From JAIVGV01 sp035295985 (GTDB taxonomy: Bacteria > Acidobacteriota > Blastocatellia > Pyrinomonadales > Pyrinomonadaceae), in NCBI GenBank assembly GCA_035295985.1, contig DATHBT010000304.1, forward strand, positions 1 to 48,313: 48,313 nucleotides of DNA, read 5' to 3'. Every line of letters starts with the position of its first letter. The first letter of the stretch is position 1. The translations under genes were made by a program, and so were the position numbers. Positions 1-8,338 of the stretch are shown here, one piece after another. Under the pieces are notes generated by a model. The model saw only the letters and a program-made list of their open reading frames with translations, made no database searches and was not told where the DNA came from.

Positions 1-1659
1 ATCGAAGCGCGAGCGGCCCGAAACGACGGCGACCGTGTTGGCCGGGTTCGCTGCGAGGCGCGCGAGCGTGTCGGCCAGGCCGGGCGGCGGGACTGCGTCC
101 TGCGGTCGCTTGGCGTAGCCGACGAGCGTGCCGTCGTAGTCGAGCAGCAGGCGGCGGGTGCGAGCCTTGCGGTAGGCGGCGAGCAATTCTTCCGCGGGCA
201 GCGGCGCGGCCCGCTCCGCGTCGCGGTCGGCGCGCGAGACTGTGGCCTCGCCGAGGTTTGAGAGGAAGCGTTCGCCCCAGGCGAAGACGTTGTTGCGCGC
301 GACGCGCTCGTAGAGCGCACGTATGCGGTCGCGCCGCTCCTCTTCGGGCAGCGCGAGGGCGCGCGCAATCGTCTCGGCCGTCTGCTCCTCGTCGTAGGGG
401 TTGACCATGAACGCCTCGCCCATCTCGGAGGCCGCGCCCGCGAACTCGCTCAGGACGAGCACGCCCGCCCCGTCCTTCTGGCAGGCGACGTACTCTTTGG
501 CGACGAGGTTCAGGCCGTCCCGCAAGGGCGTCACCCACGCGAGGTCGGCCGCGGCGTAGAGCGCCGTCAGTTCCTGACGCGGGACGCCGCGGCGCATGTA
601 AACGATGGGCGACCAGTCGGGCGTGGAGAACTCGCCGTTGATCTTGCCCACCAGCTTATCCACCTCCTGCCGCAGCTCGCGGTACTGCGCGACGTTCTCG
701 CGCGAGGGGACGGCGACCTGCACGAGCACGGCGCGCCCGCGCATCTCGGGCTGCTCCTTGAGCAGGCGGCGGAAGGTGCGGAAGCGTTCGGGGATGCCCT
801 TCGTGTAGTCGAGCCGGTCAACGCCGAGCAGAAGGTGACGGCCGCGGAAGCGCTCGCGAATCTCGGCGAGCCGCTTCCGCGTCGCGTCGTCGGTCTCCAG
901 CAGTTTCGTGAAATCTTCGGGCGCGATGCCGATGGGCAGTGCGTCGAGTTTGACACTGCGCCCGCCGACCTCGACCGCGTCCATGCGGCTGTCGATGCCG
1001 AGGACGCGCAGGACGGACTGGCGGAAGTTCTGTAGATAGCTGTGCGTGTGGAAGGCGACGTAGTCCGCGCCGAGCAGCCCCTCCAACAGCTCCTCGCGGC
1101 GCGGGAGCAGGCGGAAGACGGACGAAGAAGGGAAGGGGATGTGCAGGAAGAAGCCTATGTTGATGTCGGGCGCGGCCTCGCGCAGGAGGCGCGGCAGGAG
1201 CATCAACTGGTAGTCGTGAACCCAGACCAGGTCGCCGGGCCGCGCGTGTTCGAGCACCACGTCGCGGAAGCGCTCGTTGGCCTCGCGGTAAGCGTGCCAC
1301 TGGTCGCGGTCGAAGTTGAACAGGACGGGGAAGTAGTGGAAGAGCGGCCAGAGGGTCTGGTTCGAGAAGCCCTCGTAAAAGCCCTCGGCCACCTCTTTGG
1401 GGAGATCGACGACGAAATAACGCTGCTCCTTCGCCCAGCGCGCGACGATCTCTTCGCGCTTCGCGTCGCGCGCCTCGGACGTGTCGCCCGACCAGCCGAC
1501 CCACACGCCTTCGGTGCGCGCGAGCAGCGGCCCCATCGCGGTCGCCAATCCGCCCGCGCTGCGCTCCGTGCGCCAGCCCTCGCCCGCGCGCTTGAGCGTC
1601 ACCGGCAGCCGGTTCGAAACCACGACCAGCCGCCCCGTACCGTCGTTCGCAGAACTCAT
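1..1659 (-). CDS. otsA: Trehalose-6-phosphate synthase fused to trehalose-6-phosphate phosphatase (3' end beyond window)
   Basis: Joins UDP-glucose and glucose-6-phosphate to trehalose-6-phosphate and, through a second domain, probably dephosphorylates it to trehalose in the cytoplasm. The visible 553 codons stay open to the window edge. A GT20 domain fills about residues 10-480: VVSNRLPVTL near the N-terminus, VWVHDYQLMLLP, GVDRLDYTKGIPERF and RDGLNLVAKEYVA. A HAD phosphatase motif, LLLDYDGTLVGY, follows near residue 505, then VVSGRSRF, so an OtsB domain begins here and is cut by the edge. The ATG is preceded by AAGGAGGG. TreS lies upstream on the same strand, 180 bases away, so two routes to trehalose sit side by side. 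The OtsA domain is certain. The OtsB domain is only partly seen. Confidence 0.93.
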   Translation of the reverse strand, partial: MSSANDGTGRLVVVSNRLPVTLKRAGEGWRTERSAGGLATAMGPLLARTEGVWVGWSGDTSEARDAKREEIVARWAKEQRYFVVDLPKEVAEGFYEGFSNQTLWPLFHYFPVLFNFDRDQWHAYREANERFRDVVLEHARPGDLVWVHDYQLMLLPRLLREAAPDINIGFFLHIPFPSSSVFRLLPRREELLEGLLGADYVAFHTHSYLQNFRQSVLRVLGIDSRMDAVEVGGRSVKLDALPIGIAPEDFTKLLETDDATRKRLAEIRERFRGRHLLLGVDRLDYTKGIPERFRTFRRLLKEQPEMRGRAVLVQVAVPSRENVAQYRELRQEVDKLVGKINGEFSTPDWSPIVYMRRGVPRQELTALYAAADLAWVTPLRDGLNLVAKEYVACQKDGAGVLVLSEFAGAASEMGEAFMVNPYDEEQTAETIARALALPEEERRDRIRALYERVARNNVFAWGERFLSNLGEATVSRADRDAERAAPLPAEELLAAYRKARTRRLLLDYDGTLVGYAKRPQDAVPPPGLADTLARLAANPANTVAVVSGRSRFD

Positions 1660-1695
1660 CCGCCCTCCTTGATCGCCGACAACAAACCGAATGAC

Positions 1696-1833
1696 TGTAG
1701 GGGCAGGGACAAGTCCTCTGCCCGCCGCGCGACAGCGCGGACGCAAATTTTGTTTTAGTCAATCCTGAAAGAACGCGTTGCTTGATGAGCGGCCTCACGG
1801 CCGCTGCGGGCAGGGACAAGCCCTGCCCCTACA
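1696..1833. repeat. Small inverted-repeat (MITE/REP-like) element between otsA and treS
   Basis: A 138-base stretch begins TGTAGGGGCAGGG and ends with the exact reverse complement, CCCTGCCCCTACA. Each end contains a further small palindrome around ACAAG, and GC-rich inverted words follow inside. No open frame and no clear target duplication were seen. The T-run lies on the wrong side of the hairpin for an intrinsic terminator of treS. Most likely it is a non-autonomous repeat; it may also fold in the treS 3' untranslated region. Confidence 0.6.
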
Positions 1834-1839
1834 AAAAAA

Positions 1840-3498
1840 TTACGCTTCGCCCTTCTTCAATAAAAACCAGTAGAAGCCGTAGGGCGCGAGCGCGAGCTGG
1901 TAGGGCCAGTCGCCGACGGGGGGGAACTCCGTGTTGCCCAGCATCTCGACGGGGGTTGTGCCGGAGTGCCGGCGCAAGTCCATGTTGACCGGCTGCGCCG
2001 ACCCCGAAAGGTTGAAGACGCAGAGCACGGTCTCGCCCTCGTGCTCGCGCGTGAAGGCGAAGATTTTGCGGTTCTCCGGCTTGACGAAGGTCATCGTGCC
2101 GCGCCCGAAGACGTTGTGCTCCTTGCGCAGCAGGATCATGCGGCGCATCCAGTGGAGCAGCGACGTTGGGTAACGCTGCTGCGTCTCGACGTTGACCGAG
2201 TTGTAGCCGTAAACCGGGTTGTTGATGACGGGGAAGTAGAGCTTCTCGAAGTCGGCCTTCGAGAAGCCGGCGTTGCGGTCGGAAGACCACTGCATCGGCG
2301 TGCGGACGCCGTCGCGGTCGCCGAGGTAGATGTTGTCGCCCATCCCGATCTCGTCGCCGTAGTAGAGGAAGGGGCTGCCGGGCAGGCTGAAGAGCAGGGC
2401 GTGCAGCAGCTCGATCTGGCGGCGGCTGTTGTCGAGCAGGGGCGCGAGGCGGCGGCGGATGCCGAGGTTGAGGCGCATCCGGCGATCCTTCGCGTACTCG
2501 TTGTAGAGGTAGTCGCGCTCCTCGTCCGTCACCATCTCAAGCGTCAGCTCGTCGTGGTTGCGGAGGAACATGCCCCACTGGGCGTTTTCGGGGATGTCGG
2601 GCGTGCGCTCCAGTATTTCGACGATGGGCCGGCGATCCTGCTGGCGCAGGGCCATGAAGAGGCGCGGCATGATCGGGAAGTGGTAGTTCATGTGGAACTC
2701 CCGGCCGCCGCCGAAGTATTCGACCACGTCCTCGGGCCACTGGTTCGCCTCGCCCAGCAGCAGCGCGTTCGGGAATTTCTCCTCGACGTGCGCCCGAAGT
2801 GTTTTGAGGAAGCCGTGCGTCTCGGGGAGGTTCTCGCAGTTCGTGCCCTCGCGCTCATAAAGGTAGGGCACGGCGTCAACGCGGAAGCCGTCAACCCCGA
2901 GGCCGAGCCAGAAGTCCACCACGTCGAGCATCGCCTGCCGGACTTCCGGGTTGTCGTAATTGATGTCCGGCTGGTGGCTAAAAAAACGGTGCCAGTAGAA
3001 GGCCTGCGCGCCCTCGTGCCAAGTCCAGTTCGACTTCTCGGTGTCGAGGAAGATGATGCGCGCCTCGTGGTACTTGTTCGGATCGTCCGACCAGACGTAC
3101 CAGTCGCGCTTGGGCGAGTCGGGCGAACTGACCGCCTCCTGGAACCACGGGTGCTGATCCGAAGTGTGGTTGACGACCAGATCGGTGATGACGCGTATGC
3201 CGCGGCGGTGCGCTTCGTCGAGGAACTGCTTGAAGTCTTCGAGCGTGCCGTACTCGGGGAGGATCGAGTAGAAGTCCGCGATGTCGTAGCCGCCGTCGCG
3301 CAAGGGGGAGGGGTAGATGGGCAGCAGCCAGAGGCAATCGACGCCGAGCCATTCGAGGTAGTCGAGCTTCTCGAGCATCCCGCGGAAGTCGCCGATGCCG
3401 TCGTGGTTCGAGTCGTAGAAGCCGCGGACGTAAACTTCGTAGAAGACTGCGTCCCTGTACCAGAGGGGGTCGTCACGGAGTTTGCTCGACTCGGTCAT
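1840..3498 (-). CDS. treS: Trehalose synthase (maltose alpha-D-glucosyltransferase)
   Basis: Cytoplasmic GH13 enzyme that interconverts maltose and trehalose. The 552-residue product has the order typical of TreS: PLWYRDAVFYEVYVRGFYDS at the start, DLVVNHTSDQHPWF, GFRVDAVPYL with the nucleophile Asp, LLGEANQWPE with the acid/base Glu, LRNHDELTLEM with the third carboxylate, and the TreS-type GDRDGVRTPMQWS. Length matches stand-alone TreS without a maltokinase domain. The start at 3498 (MTESSKLRDD) was chosen because homology begins just after it; a longer in-frame extension to 3579 looks non-coding. It faces the same way as otsA downstream and may be co-transcribed with it, although the repeat element lies between them. 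Confidence 0.93.
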   Translation of the reverse strand: MTESSKLRDDPLWYRDAVFYEVYVRGFYDSNHDGIGDFRGMLEKLDYLEWLGVDCLWLLPIYPSPLRDGGYDIADFYSILPEYGTLEDFKQFLDEAHRRGIRVITDLVVNHTSDQHPWFQEAVSSPDSPKRDWYVWSDDPNKYHEARIIFLDTEKSNWTWHEGAQAFYWHRFFSHQPDINYDNPEVRQAMLDVVDFWLGLGVDGFRVDAVPYLYEREGTNCENLPETHGFLKTLRAHVEEKFPNALLLGEANQWPEDVVEYFGGGREFHMNYHFPIMPRLFMALRQQDRRPIVEILERTPDIPENAQWGMFLRNHDELTLEMVTDEERDYLYNEYAKDRRMRLNLGIRRRLAPLLDNSRRQIELLHALLFSLPGSPFLYYGDEIGMGDNIYLGDRDGVRTPMQWSSDRNAGFSKADFEKLYFPVINNPVYGYNSVNVETQQRYPTSLLHWMRRMILLRKEHNVFGRGTMTFVKPENRKIFAFTREHEGETVLCVFNLSGSAQPVNMDLRRHSGTTPVEMLGNTEFPPVGDWPYQLALAPYGFYWFLLKKGEA

Positions 3499-3589
3499 CT
3501 GCCGCTCATGAACCTCGCGCTGATTGGATTTGTCGGTAGGACGGCAAGATAGCCGCAACGCGGGCGCGGATGCAAGCAAGAAGGGGCGG

Positions 3590-3690
3590 TTAGCTGTTAG
3601 CTGTTAGCTGTTAGCCTGAAGAACTCGGTTTTCAGCTTTGCGAGCGCCCTCGGTTCTCGGTTTTGCTAACAGCTAACAGCTAACAGCTAA
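3590..3690. repeat. Palindrome of tandem TTAGCTG words
   Basis: The left arm (3590-3615) is three copies of TTAGCTG plus TTAGC. The right arm (3665-3690) is its perfect 26-base reverse complement. The 49-base loop is rich in CTCGGTTTTC-like words. It ends 9 bases from the stop codon of the thioesterase gene, so it would form a hairpin in that transcript's 3' end. The same words recur at 12229-12320 and 46071-46178. Confidence 0.85.
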
Positions 3691-3698
3691 CGGCTTCT

Positions 3699-4130
3699 TT
3701 AACGTCGGATCATCGTCGCGAGCATCGTCGCGACGAGCTTCGCGTCGCCTTCGGAGCGCGCGTAAACGTCGCAACGCGTGACGGTCAGAGTCCTGCCGGC
3801 CTTGACGACGCGCGCCTCGGCCGCGAACTCTTGCCCCTCAGCCGGCCGCAGGAGGTTCACCTTGAACTCGACGCTCAGGACGCCGGAGCCGGCCGGCATC
3901 AGCGTGTGGGCCGCGTAGCCGCACGCGCTGTCGGCCACGGCCGTGATGACGCCCGCGTGGACGTAGCCGTCCTGCTGCGTCAGGTCTTCGCGGTACGGGA
4001 GCACGATATCGACCGCGCCGGGCGCGACGCGCTCGATGCGCGCGCCGAACAGTCGCATCACACCCTGCCGCGCGAAGCTCTCGCGCACGCGGCCCTCGAA
4101 GTCAGAATCAGACGGAATCAGTTCGCTCAT
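3699..4130 (-). CDS. PaaI-family hot-dog thioesterase
   Basis: A 143-residue single hot-dog protein, probably hydrolysing acyl-CoA thioesters in the cytoplasm. QDGYVHAGVITAVADSACG matches the PaaI/DUF4442 signature (HGG-like turn followed by the long helix), and the beta strands after it (LSVEFKVNLLRPA, ARVVKAGRTLTVTRCDVYA) are typical. The start at 4130 (MSELIPSDSDF) was chosen because the upstream in-frame part runs through a palindromic repeat. Substrate unknown; the neighbours (trehalose genes and a sigma factor) do not indicate one. Confidence 0.85.
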   Translation of the reverse strand: MSELIPSDSDFEGRVRESFARQGVMRLFGARIERVAPGAVDIVLPYREDLTQQDGYVHAGVITAVADSACGYAAHTLMPAGSGVLSVEFKVNLLRPAEGQEFAAEARVVKAGRTLTVTRCDVYARSEGDAKLVATMLATMIRR

Positions 4131-4180
4131 GGCGCGACAGTTAATAACAGGCCGGCCGGGCGTTGCAACGCGCGACGGGC

Positions 4181-4262
4181 GAGTGCGGAGTGCGGATTTC
4201 GGATTGCGGATTAGAAGGCAGTTCGTCTTTCCAATCCGCAATCCGCACTCCGCACTCCGCAA
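4181..4262. repeat. Imperfect palindrome of TGCGGA/TGCGGATT words
   Basis: The left arm carries GTGCGGAGTGCGGATT and GGATTGCGGATT. The right arm carries AATCCGCAATCCGCACTCCG followed by CACTCCGC. The arms match except for one extra six-base unit on the left. It lies between the thioesterase start and the promoter of the sigma factor gene, where transcription diverges. It has the same architecture as the TTAGCTG and GTGACAGG palindromes but different words. Confidence 0.75.
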
Positions 4263-4288
4263 TTCCTCACTTCCCCCGCGGCTGATTT

Positions 4289-4317
4289 TTGAATCGGCGG
4301 GGCGCTCGTGATACAGT
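4289..4317 (+). promoter_or_regulatory. Candidate sigma-70-type promoter of the ECF sigma gene
   Basis: TTGAAT, a 17-base spacer, then TACAGT, about 70 bases before the sigma factor start. Both hexamers match consensus at four or five positions. Sequence match only. Confidence 0.4.
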
Positions 4318-4386
4318 CTAGCCATACGGAATCAAGCAGTTCGTCGGCGGTCAGACCCGAAGTTTCGGGCGTGGGGGTATTTGGGC

Positions 4387-4965
4387 GTGAGCGTGGTTGA
4401 GGCAGGGCAGAAGGGGCCGAGCGATTTCGAGCTGGCGCAGCAGTCGGCGGCGGGCGATAGCGGCGCGTTCGAGCAGATCTACCGTCGCCACTTCCGGCGC
4501 GTCTATGCCCTCTGCCTGCGGATGCTCGGCGACCCGACGCAGGCCGAAGACCTCACGCAGGACGTGTTCGTCAACCTCTTCAATAAAATCGGATCGTTCC
4601 GCGGCGAGTCGGCCTTCACCACCTGGCTCCACCGGATGACGGTCAACCAGGTGCTGATGTACTTCCGCAAGGCCTCGACGCGCTCGGAGCTGACGACCGA
4701 GGAGGGCGAGACGCCCGTCCAGATCGTGCGCGGGACGGAAGACCCGAACGCGATGCCCGTCGTGGATCGCATCTCCCTGGAGCGTGCCATCGCGCAACTG
4801 CCGCCCGGCTACCGCACGGTCTTCGTCCTCCACGACGTGGAGGGGTACGATCACGACGAGATCGCCCGCACCCTGGGCGTCTCGGAGGGCACGTCGAAGT
4901 CGCAGCTCCACAAGGCCCGGCTGAAATTACGCACGCTCATCAGGCAACAGTCCGCGGCCGCGTAG
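4387..4965 (+). CDS. ECF-family RNA polymerase sigma factor (RpoE-like)
   Basis: Directs RNA polymerase to a stress or envelope regulon. Sigma region 2 is clear (FEQIYRRHFRRVYALCLRML, then AEDLTQDVFVNLFNKI and FTTWLHRMTVNQVLMYFRK). Region 4 follows a short linker (ERAIAQLPPGYRTVFVLHDV, then a helix-turn-helix in HDEIARTLGVSEGTSKSQLH). The GTG at 4387 is preferred, with GGGGG nine bases upstream; a TTG at 4381 is the alternative. A zinc-finger anti-sigma protein follows after 61 bases, so activity is probably set by release from that partner. Confidence 0.9.
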   Translation: MSVVEAGQKGPSDFELAQQSAAGDSGAFEQIYRRHFRRVYALCLRMLGDPTQAEDLTQDVFVNLFNKIGSFRGESAFTTWLHRMTVNQVLMYFRKASTRSELTTEEGETPVQIVRGTEDPNAMPVVDRISLERAIAQLPPGYRTVFVLHDVEGYDHDEIARTLGVSEGTSKSQLHKARLKLRTLIRQQSAAA

Positions 4966-5026
4966 CTTCTAAGCTTGTTAGTCACCCCGTCCCGCCTTCG
5001 GGGGCACTCTCTATCAAGAGGACAAA

Positions 5027-5266
5027 ATGGACTGTGCTAAGAGCCTCGAACTGCTGAGCGAGTTCCGCGACGGCCTGCTCGGCGACTCAGACCGCGCGCT
5101 GGTGAGCGCGCACCTGGCGATCTGCCTGCCCTGCATGGGCATCTTCAAGGATTTGGACTCCATCGTCGCCGCCGCCACCTCCTTCCTGCGCGGCGAGGAC
5201 GGGATCAGCTTCCCCGACGAGACGGTCATCTGGCAGCGCGTCTCCGTCAAGCGCACCGCGCACTGA
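5027..5266 (+). CDS. Small soluble zinc-finger anti-sigma factor
   Basis: A 79-residue protein with an anti-sigma zinc-binding (zf-HC2/ZAS) fold: Cys3 near the N-terminus, two helices, then HLAICLPC (H-x3-C-x2-C). It ends soon after the domain with no membrane helix, so it would act in the cytoplasm and could respond to redox state or metal. AAGAGG lies a few bases before the ATG. Its place right after the ECF sigma gene makes that sigma factor the likely partner. The zinc motif is seen directly; the target is inferred from position. Confidence 0.82.
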   Translation: MDCAKSLELLSEFRDGLLGDSDRALVSAHLAICLPCMGIFKDLDSIVAAATSFLRGEDGISFPDETVIWQRVSVKRTAH

Positions 5267-5602
5267 CCGGCCCGCACGCGCCCGGCTGATTCGCACTGAG
5301 GCCGCCGCCGCGCGCCTCCGGCCGCCGTCTTTCCCGCAAGCCCACACCCCGCGCCAAGTCAGTCTCGGAACCCGAAAGGCGGTCGCCCGTCTGCCCCGTC
5401 TTTGCCCCTCCCGGCCGGCGTCCGTTCCTGCGACAGTAAGTCCCTCGAATGTCTCCAAAACATTCGCCCTGCCGGCCCTGGGCCGAGCCGGCTTCGGCCG
5501 CGCTCTGCGCGTAACTGTTTGGCTGCCAACACGTGAGCCGCCCGGCCGGGCGCGCGACGCCAGCCTGCCGACTGGCATCAGTTTTGCGAAAGTCTTCTGT
5601 TG
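5267..5602 (+). promoter_or_regulatory. 336-base leader with a candidate ECF-type promoter
   Basis: No gene is visible here. GGAAC at 5367-5371, a 16-base gap and CGTCT at 5388-5392 match the general ECF promoter pattern (GGAAC, 16-17 bases, CGTC). It would drive the secreted-protein gene at 5603 with a leader of about 200 bases. The ECF sigma factor is encoded just upstream, so this may be one of its targets. Pattern match only. Confidence 0.35.
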
Positions 5603-6211
5603 ATGAACCAGAACACTGCAAAAATTACCGCGCTCGCGTGCGCCCCGGCGCTCGCCGTCTGCCTCGCGCTCCCGGCCGCGCCGTCGCCCGCCCGGGCGCA
5701 GCAGCCGCAAAGCTCGACGGTCGCGGCTGCGCCGGCCAACCCGGTCGCCGCCGCGTTCGAGCGGCGCGTCCGTGAGTATGCCGACATGCGTGAGGAGATC
5801 GAGGAAAAGACGGGCGAGTTGCCGGACGAGGCCACGGCCGAACAGATTGAGGCGCACAAGGTGAAGTTCCAGGCGGCGGTGCGGGCCGCTCGCGCGGGCG
5901 CCGTGCCGGGTCAGCTCTTCACGCGCGACGCGGCCGCGCACATCCGCAAGGTGATCGCCGAAGAGTTCAAGGGGCGCAGCCGCGCCGATCTGCTCGCGAA
6001 GGTCTCCGAGGCCGAGACGAAGGGCGTGCCGCTGCGCGTCAACTACCCGTACCCGGAGTCCAAAGAGCTGCTCGACATGCCGCCGACGCTGCTGCTCCGG
6101 CTGCCGCAGCTCCCGAAGCAGGTGAAGTACCGCTTCGTCGGCCGCAACCTGCTGCTCGTTGACAGGGAGAACGGACTTATCATCGACTACATGAAGAACG
6201 CGCTGCCTTAA
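5603..6211 (+). CDS. Secreted protein of unknown function
   Basis: A 202-residue product with a clear signal peptide: a short basic start, the hydrophobic run LACAPALAVCLALPAA, and probable cleavage after PARAQ. The mature part is mainly helical and charged (VREYADMREEIEEKTGELPD, then HIRKVIAEEFKGRSRADLL). A more beta-like end follows, with PTLLLRLPQLPKQVKYRFV and LLLVDRENGLIIDY. I recognise no domain. The ATG at 5603 is preferred over the TTG just before it. It sits between the sigma/anti-sigma pair and a secreted phosphoesterase 32 bases downstream, so the four genes may form one regulon or operon. Function not assigned. Confidence 0.75.
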   Translation: MNQNTAKITALACAPALAVCLALPAAPSPARAQQPQSSTVAAAPANPVAAAFERRVREYADMREEIEEKTGELPDEATAEQIEAHKVKFQAAVRAARAGAVPGQLFTRDAAAHIRKVIAEEFKGRSRADLLAKVSEAETKGVPLRVNYPYPESKELLDMPPTLLLRLPQLPKQVKYRFVGRNLLLVDRENGLIIDYMKNALP

Positions 6212-6243
6212 CAGTGGGCCGCCGAGGACGAGGAGGCAAGAGG

Positions 6244-7182
6244 ATGAGACGCACATTCGCCACAACGCTCGCAACCGCCGCGCTGCTTTTCGCCGGCCTC
6301 TCTGCCGAGGGCCGCGCGCAGCAGGGCCGCGCCCCGAGCGGGGCGCGGGTGGCTGCGCCGGCCGCCGCGCCGGTCAGCCTCACGCTGCCGCGCAAGGAAG
6401 GCTCGGTGCGCTTCATGGTCGTGGGCGACACGGGGACGGGCACGCAGCAGCAGCACGAGCTGGCGGCCGTCATGGAGCGCTACCGGCAGGCGTACCCATT
6501 CGAGTTCGCCCTGATGGTCGGCGACAACATGTACGGGAGCGAGAAGGCAGAGGACTACAAGCGGAAGTTCGAGGACGTGTACCGCCCGCTCCTGGACGGC
6601 GGCGTCAAGTTCTACGCCTCGCTGGGCAACCACGACGAGTCGAACCAGCGCTTCTACGAACAGTTTAACATGAACGGCGAGGAGTATTACGTCATCAAGC
6701 GCGGCGACGTCAGCTTCTACGCCCTCAACAGCAACTACATGGACAAGCGGCAGTTGAAGTGGCTCGAAGAGAAGCTCTCGAACGACGACTCCAAGTGGAA
6801 GGTGACCTTCTTCCACCACCCGCCCTACTCTTCGGGCGGCAAGCACGGCTCCTCGACGAGTTTGCGTGAGGTGATCGAACCCGTCTTCCTGAAGCACGGC
6901 GTCAACGTCGCCTTCACCGGCCACGAGCACTTCTACGAGCGCGTCAAGCCGCAGAAGGGCGTCTATTACTTCATCTCCGGCGCGGGCGGTAAACTCCGCA
7001 AAGGCGACGTGAGGAGCAACTCGCCGCTGACCGCGAAGCACTTCGACACCGACCTGTCCTTCATGCTCGTCGAGGTGGCGGGCGACGAGATGCACTTCCA
7101 GGTCGTCACCCGCACGGGCGAGACCGTCGATTCCGGCGTCATCAGGAGGCCGCGGAAGGCGAACGCCGCGTCCTCGAAGTAG
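6244..7182 (+). CDS. Secreted metallophosphoesterase (purple acid phosphatase-like)
   Basis: A probable exported two-metal phosphatase, 312 residues. After a signal peptide (TLATAALLFAGLSAEGRAQ), the calcineurin-like metal motifs follow in order: VVGDTGTG, MVGDNMYG, LGNHDES, FFHHPPYSS and FTGHEHFYER. Together these supply the Asp, Asn and His ligands of a dinuclear site. The spacing resembles the tartrate-resistant acid phosphatase subgroup. A GAGGAGG-rich ribosome site precedes the ATG at 6244; the longer frame from 6214 lacks one. It follows the secreted protein by 32 bases and is closed by a strong terminator. Substrate unknown; phosphate scavenging is a reasonable guess. Confidence 0.87.
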   Translation: MRRTFATTLATAALLFAGLSAEGRAQQGRAPSGARVAAPAAAPVSLTLPRKEGSVRFMVVGDTGTGTQQQHELAAVMERYRQAYPFEFALMVGDNMYGSEKAEDYKRKFEDVYRPLLDGGVKFYASLGNHDESNQRFYEQFNMNGEEYYVIKRGDVSFYALNSNYMDKRQLKWLEEKLSNDDSKWKVTFFHHPPYSSGGKHGSSTSLREVIEPVFLKHGVNVAFTGHEHFYERVKPQKGVYYFISGAGGKLRKGDVRSNSPLTAKHFDTDLSFMLVEVAGDEMHFQVVTRTGETVDSGVIRRPRKANAASSK

Positions 7183-7205
7183 CCGGGTTCAATACGACAG
7201 ACTGA

Positions 7206-7258
7206 AACGCGGGGGCCGCACCGAACGACGAGTCGGTGCGGCCTCCCGCGTTTTCTTT
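7206..7258 (+). terminator. Rho-independent terminator after the phosphoesterase
   Basis: A long GC-rich stem (ACGCGGGGGCCGCACCGA paired with TCGGTGCGGCCTCCCGCGT) with loop ACGACGAG is followed by TTTTCTTT. It lies between the converging phosphoesterase and dehydrogenase genes. Confidence 0.88.
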
Positions 7259-7294
7259 ACCTTCACGCCCGGCCTGCGCTCTCCGCGCGCCGCG

Positions 7295-8338
7295 TCACAG
7301 AGTCTTCGCGTCGATGACGAAGCGGTACTTCACGTCGCCCTTGACCGTGCGCCCGTAAGCCTCGTTGATCTGATCGGCGCCGATCACTTCCACGTCCGCG
7401 GTGATGCCGTGTTCGGCGCAGTAGTCGAGCATCTCCTGCGTCTCGCGTATGCCGCCGATGAGCGAGCCTGCGAGCGTGCGCCTCCGCATGATGAGCGAGA
7501 ACGCGCTCACCTCCAGCGGCTTTTCGGGCACGCCGACGAGCACCATCGCGCCGTCGCGGCGCAGCAGGTCGAGGTACAGGTTCGGGTCGTGCGGGGCGGA
7601 GACCGTGTCGATCACGAAGTCGAAGCTCCCGGCCAGGGCTTCGAGCGCCTGCGGGTCTTTCGTCACGACGAAGTCGTGCGCGCCGAGCGAGCGCGCGTCT
7701 TCCTCCTTCGAGGGTGAGGTGCTGAAGACCGTAACTTTCGCGCCCATCGAGGCGGCCAGCTTGACGGCCATGTGGCCGAGGCCGCCCAGGCCCACGACGC
7801 CGACCCGCTGGCCCGGCCCGACCTTGTAGCGGCGCAGCGGCGAGTAGGTCGTGATGCCGGCGCAGAGCAGCGGCGCGACGCCCGCGAGCGGCTGGCCGTC
7901 GCGGACGCGCAGCACGTAGTTTTCGTCCACGACGATCTGCGTGGAGTAGCCGCCGTAGGTCGGCGTCTGCCCGTCGCGCTCGGTCGAGTTGTAGGTCTGT
8001 ACCGACCCGGCGTCGCAGAACTGCTCCTCGCCCTCGCGGCAGCTCGCGCACTCGCGGCACGAATCGACGAAGCACCCGACGCCGACCGTGTCGCCCTCTT
8101 TGAAGCGCGTCACCTCCGCCCCTGCGTGCGCCACGCGCCCGACGATCTCGTGGCCCGGCACCATCGGGTAGGTCGAGTTGTCCCACTCGTTGCGCGCCTG
8201 GTGTATGTCCGAGTGGCAGATGCCGCAGTAGAGAATCTCGATGAGCACGTCGCGCGGGCCTACGTCGCGGCGCGCGAAGTCGAACGGCCCGAGCGGCGCT
8301 TCGGGGCCTGTGGCAGCGTAGCCGCGTGTCTGAAGCAT
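7295..8338 (-). CDS. Zinc-dependent NAD(P)-alcohol dehydrogenase (Ahr/YahK/CAD-like)
   Basis: A 347-residue medium-chain dehydrogenase/reductase, probably reducing aldehydes with NADPH in the cytoplasm. The catalytic zinc site is visible: Cys41 in GICHSD and His63-Glu64 in GHE. The structural zinc uses four cysteines in DSCRECASCREGEEQFC. The Rossmann motif GLGGLGHMAVKLAA lies near residue 180. Family members with CHSD and a GLGGLGH turn include YahK, Ahr and cinnamyl alcohol dehydrogenases. The start at 8338 has a GGGGGAG site upstream; the longer frame does not. It is a single gene converging on the phosphoesterase terminator. The family is firm; the substrate is not determined. Confidence 0.88.
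   Translation of the reverse strand: MLQTRGYAATGPEAPLGPFDFARRDVGPRDVLIEILYCGICHSDIHQARNEWDNSTYPMVPGHEIVGRVAHAGAEVTRFKEGDTVGVGCFVDSCRECASCREGEEQFCDAGSVQTYNSTERDGQTPTYGGYSTQIVVDENYVLRVRDGQPLAGVAPLLCAGITTYSPLRRYKVGPGQRVGVVGLGGLGHMAVKLAASMGAKVTVFSTSPSKEEDARSLGAHDFVVTKDPQALEALAGSFDFVIDTVSAPHDPNLYLDLLRRDGAMVLVGVPEKPLEVSAFSLIMRRRTLAGSLIGGIRETQEMLDYCAEHGITADVEVIGADQINEAYGRTVKGDVKYRFVIDAKTL

Noticed and set aside
1042..1758. Plus-strand 238-aa frame opposite otsA
   Set aside because: Antisense to a clear GT20 domain; residue mix (Val, Arg, Glu heavy) is typical of a high-GC shadow and no family motif is present.
1808..1840. Intrinsic terminator of treS
   Set aside because: The hairpin is present, but the T-run precedes it in the direction of transcription, so it does not fit.
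1966..3552. Plus-strand 528-aa frame opposite treS
   Set aside because: Complete overlap with TreS on the other strand; Val/Asp/Glu-rich sequence without domains.
3590..3615. Tandem TTAGCTG words as a CRISPR array
   Set aside because: The units are contiguous with no spacers and are mirrored in a palindrome; no cas genes are nearby.
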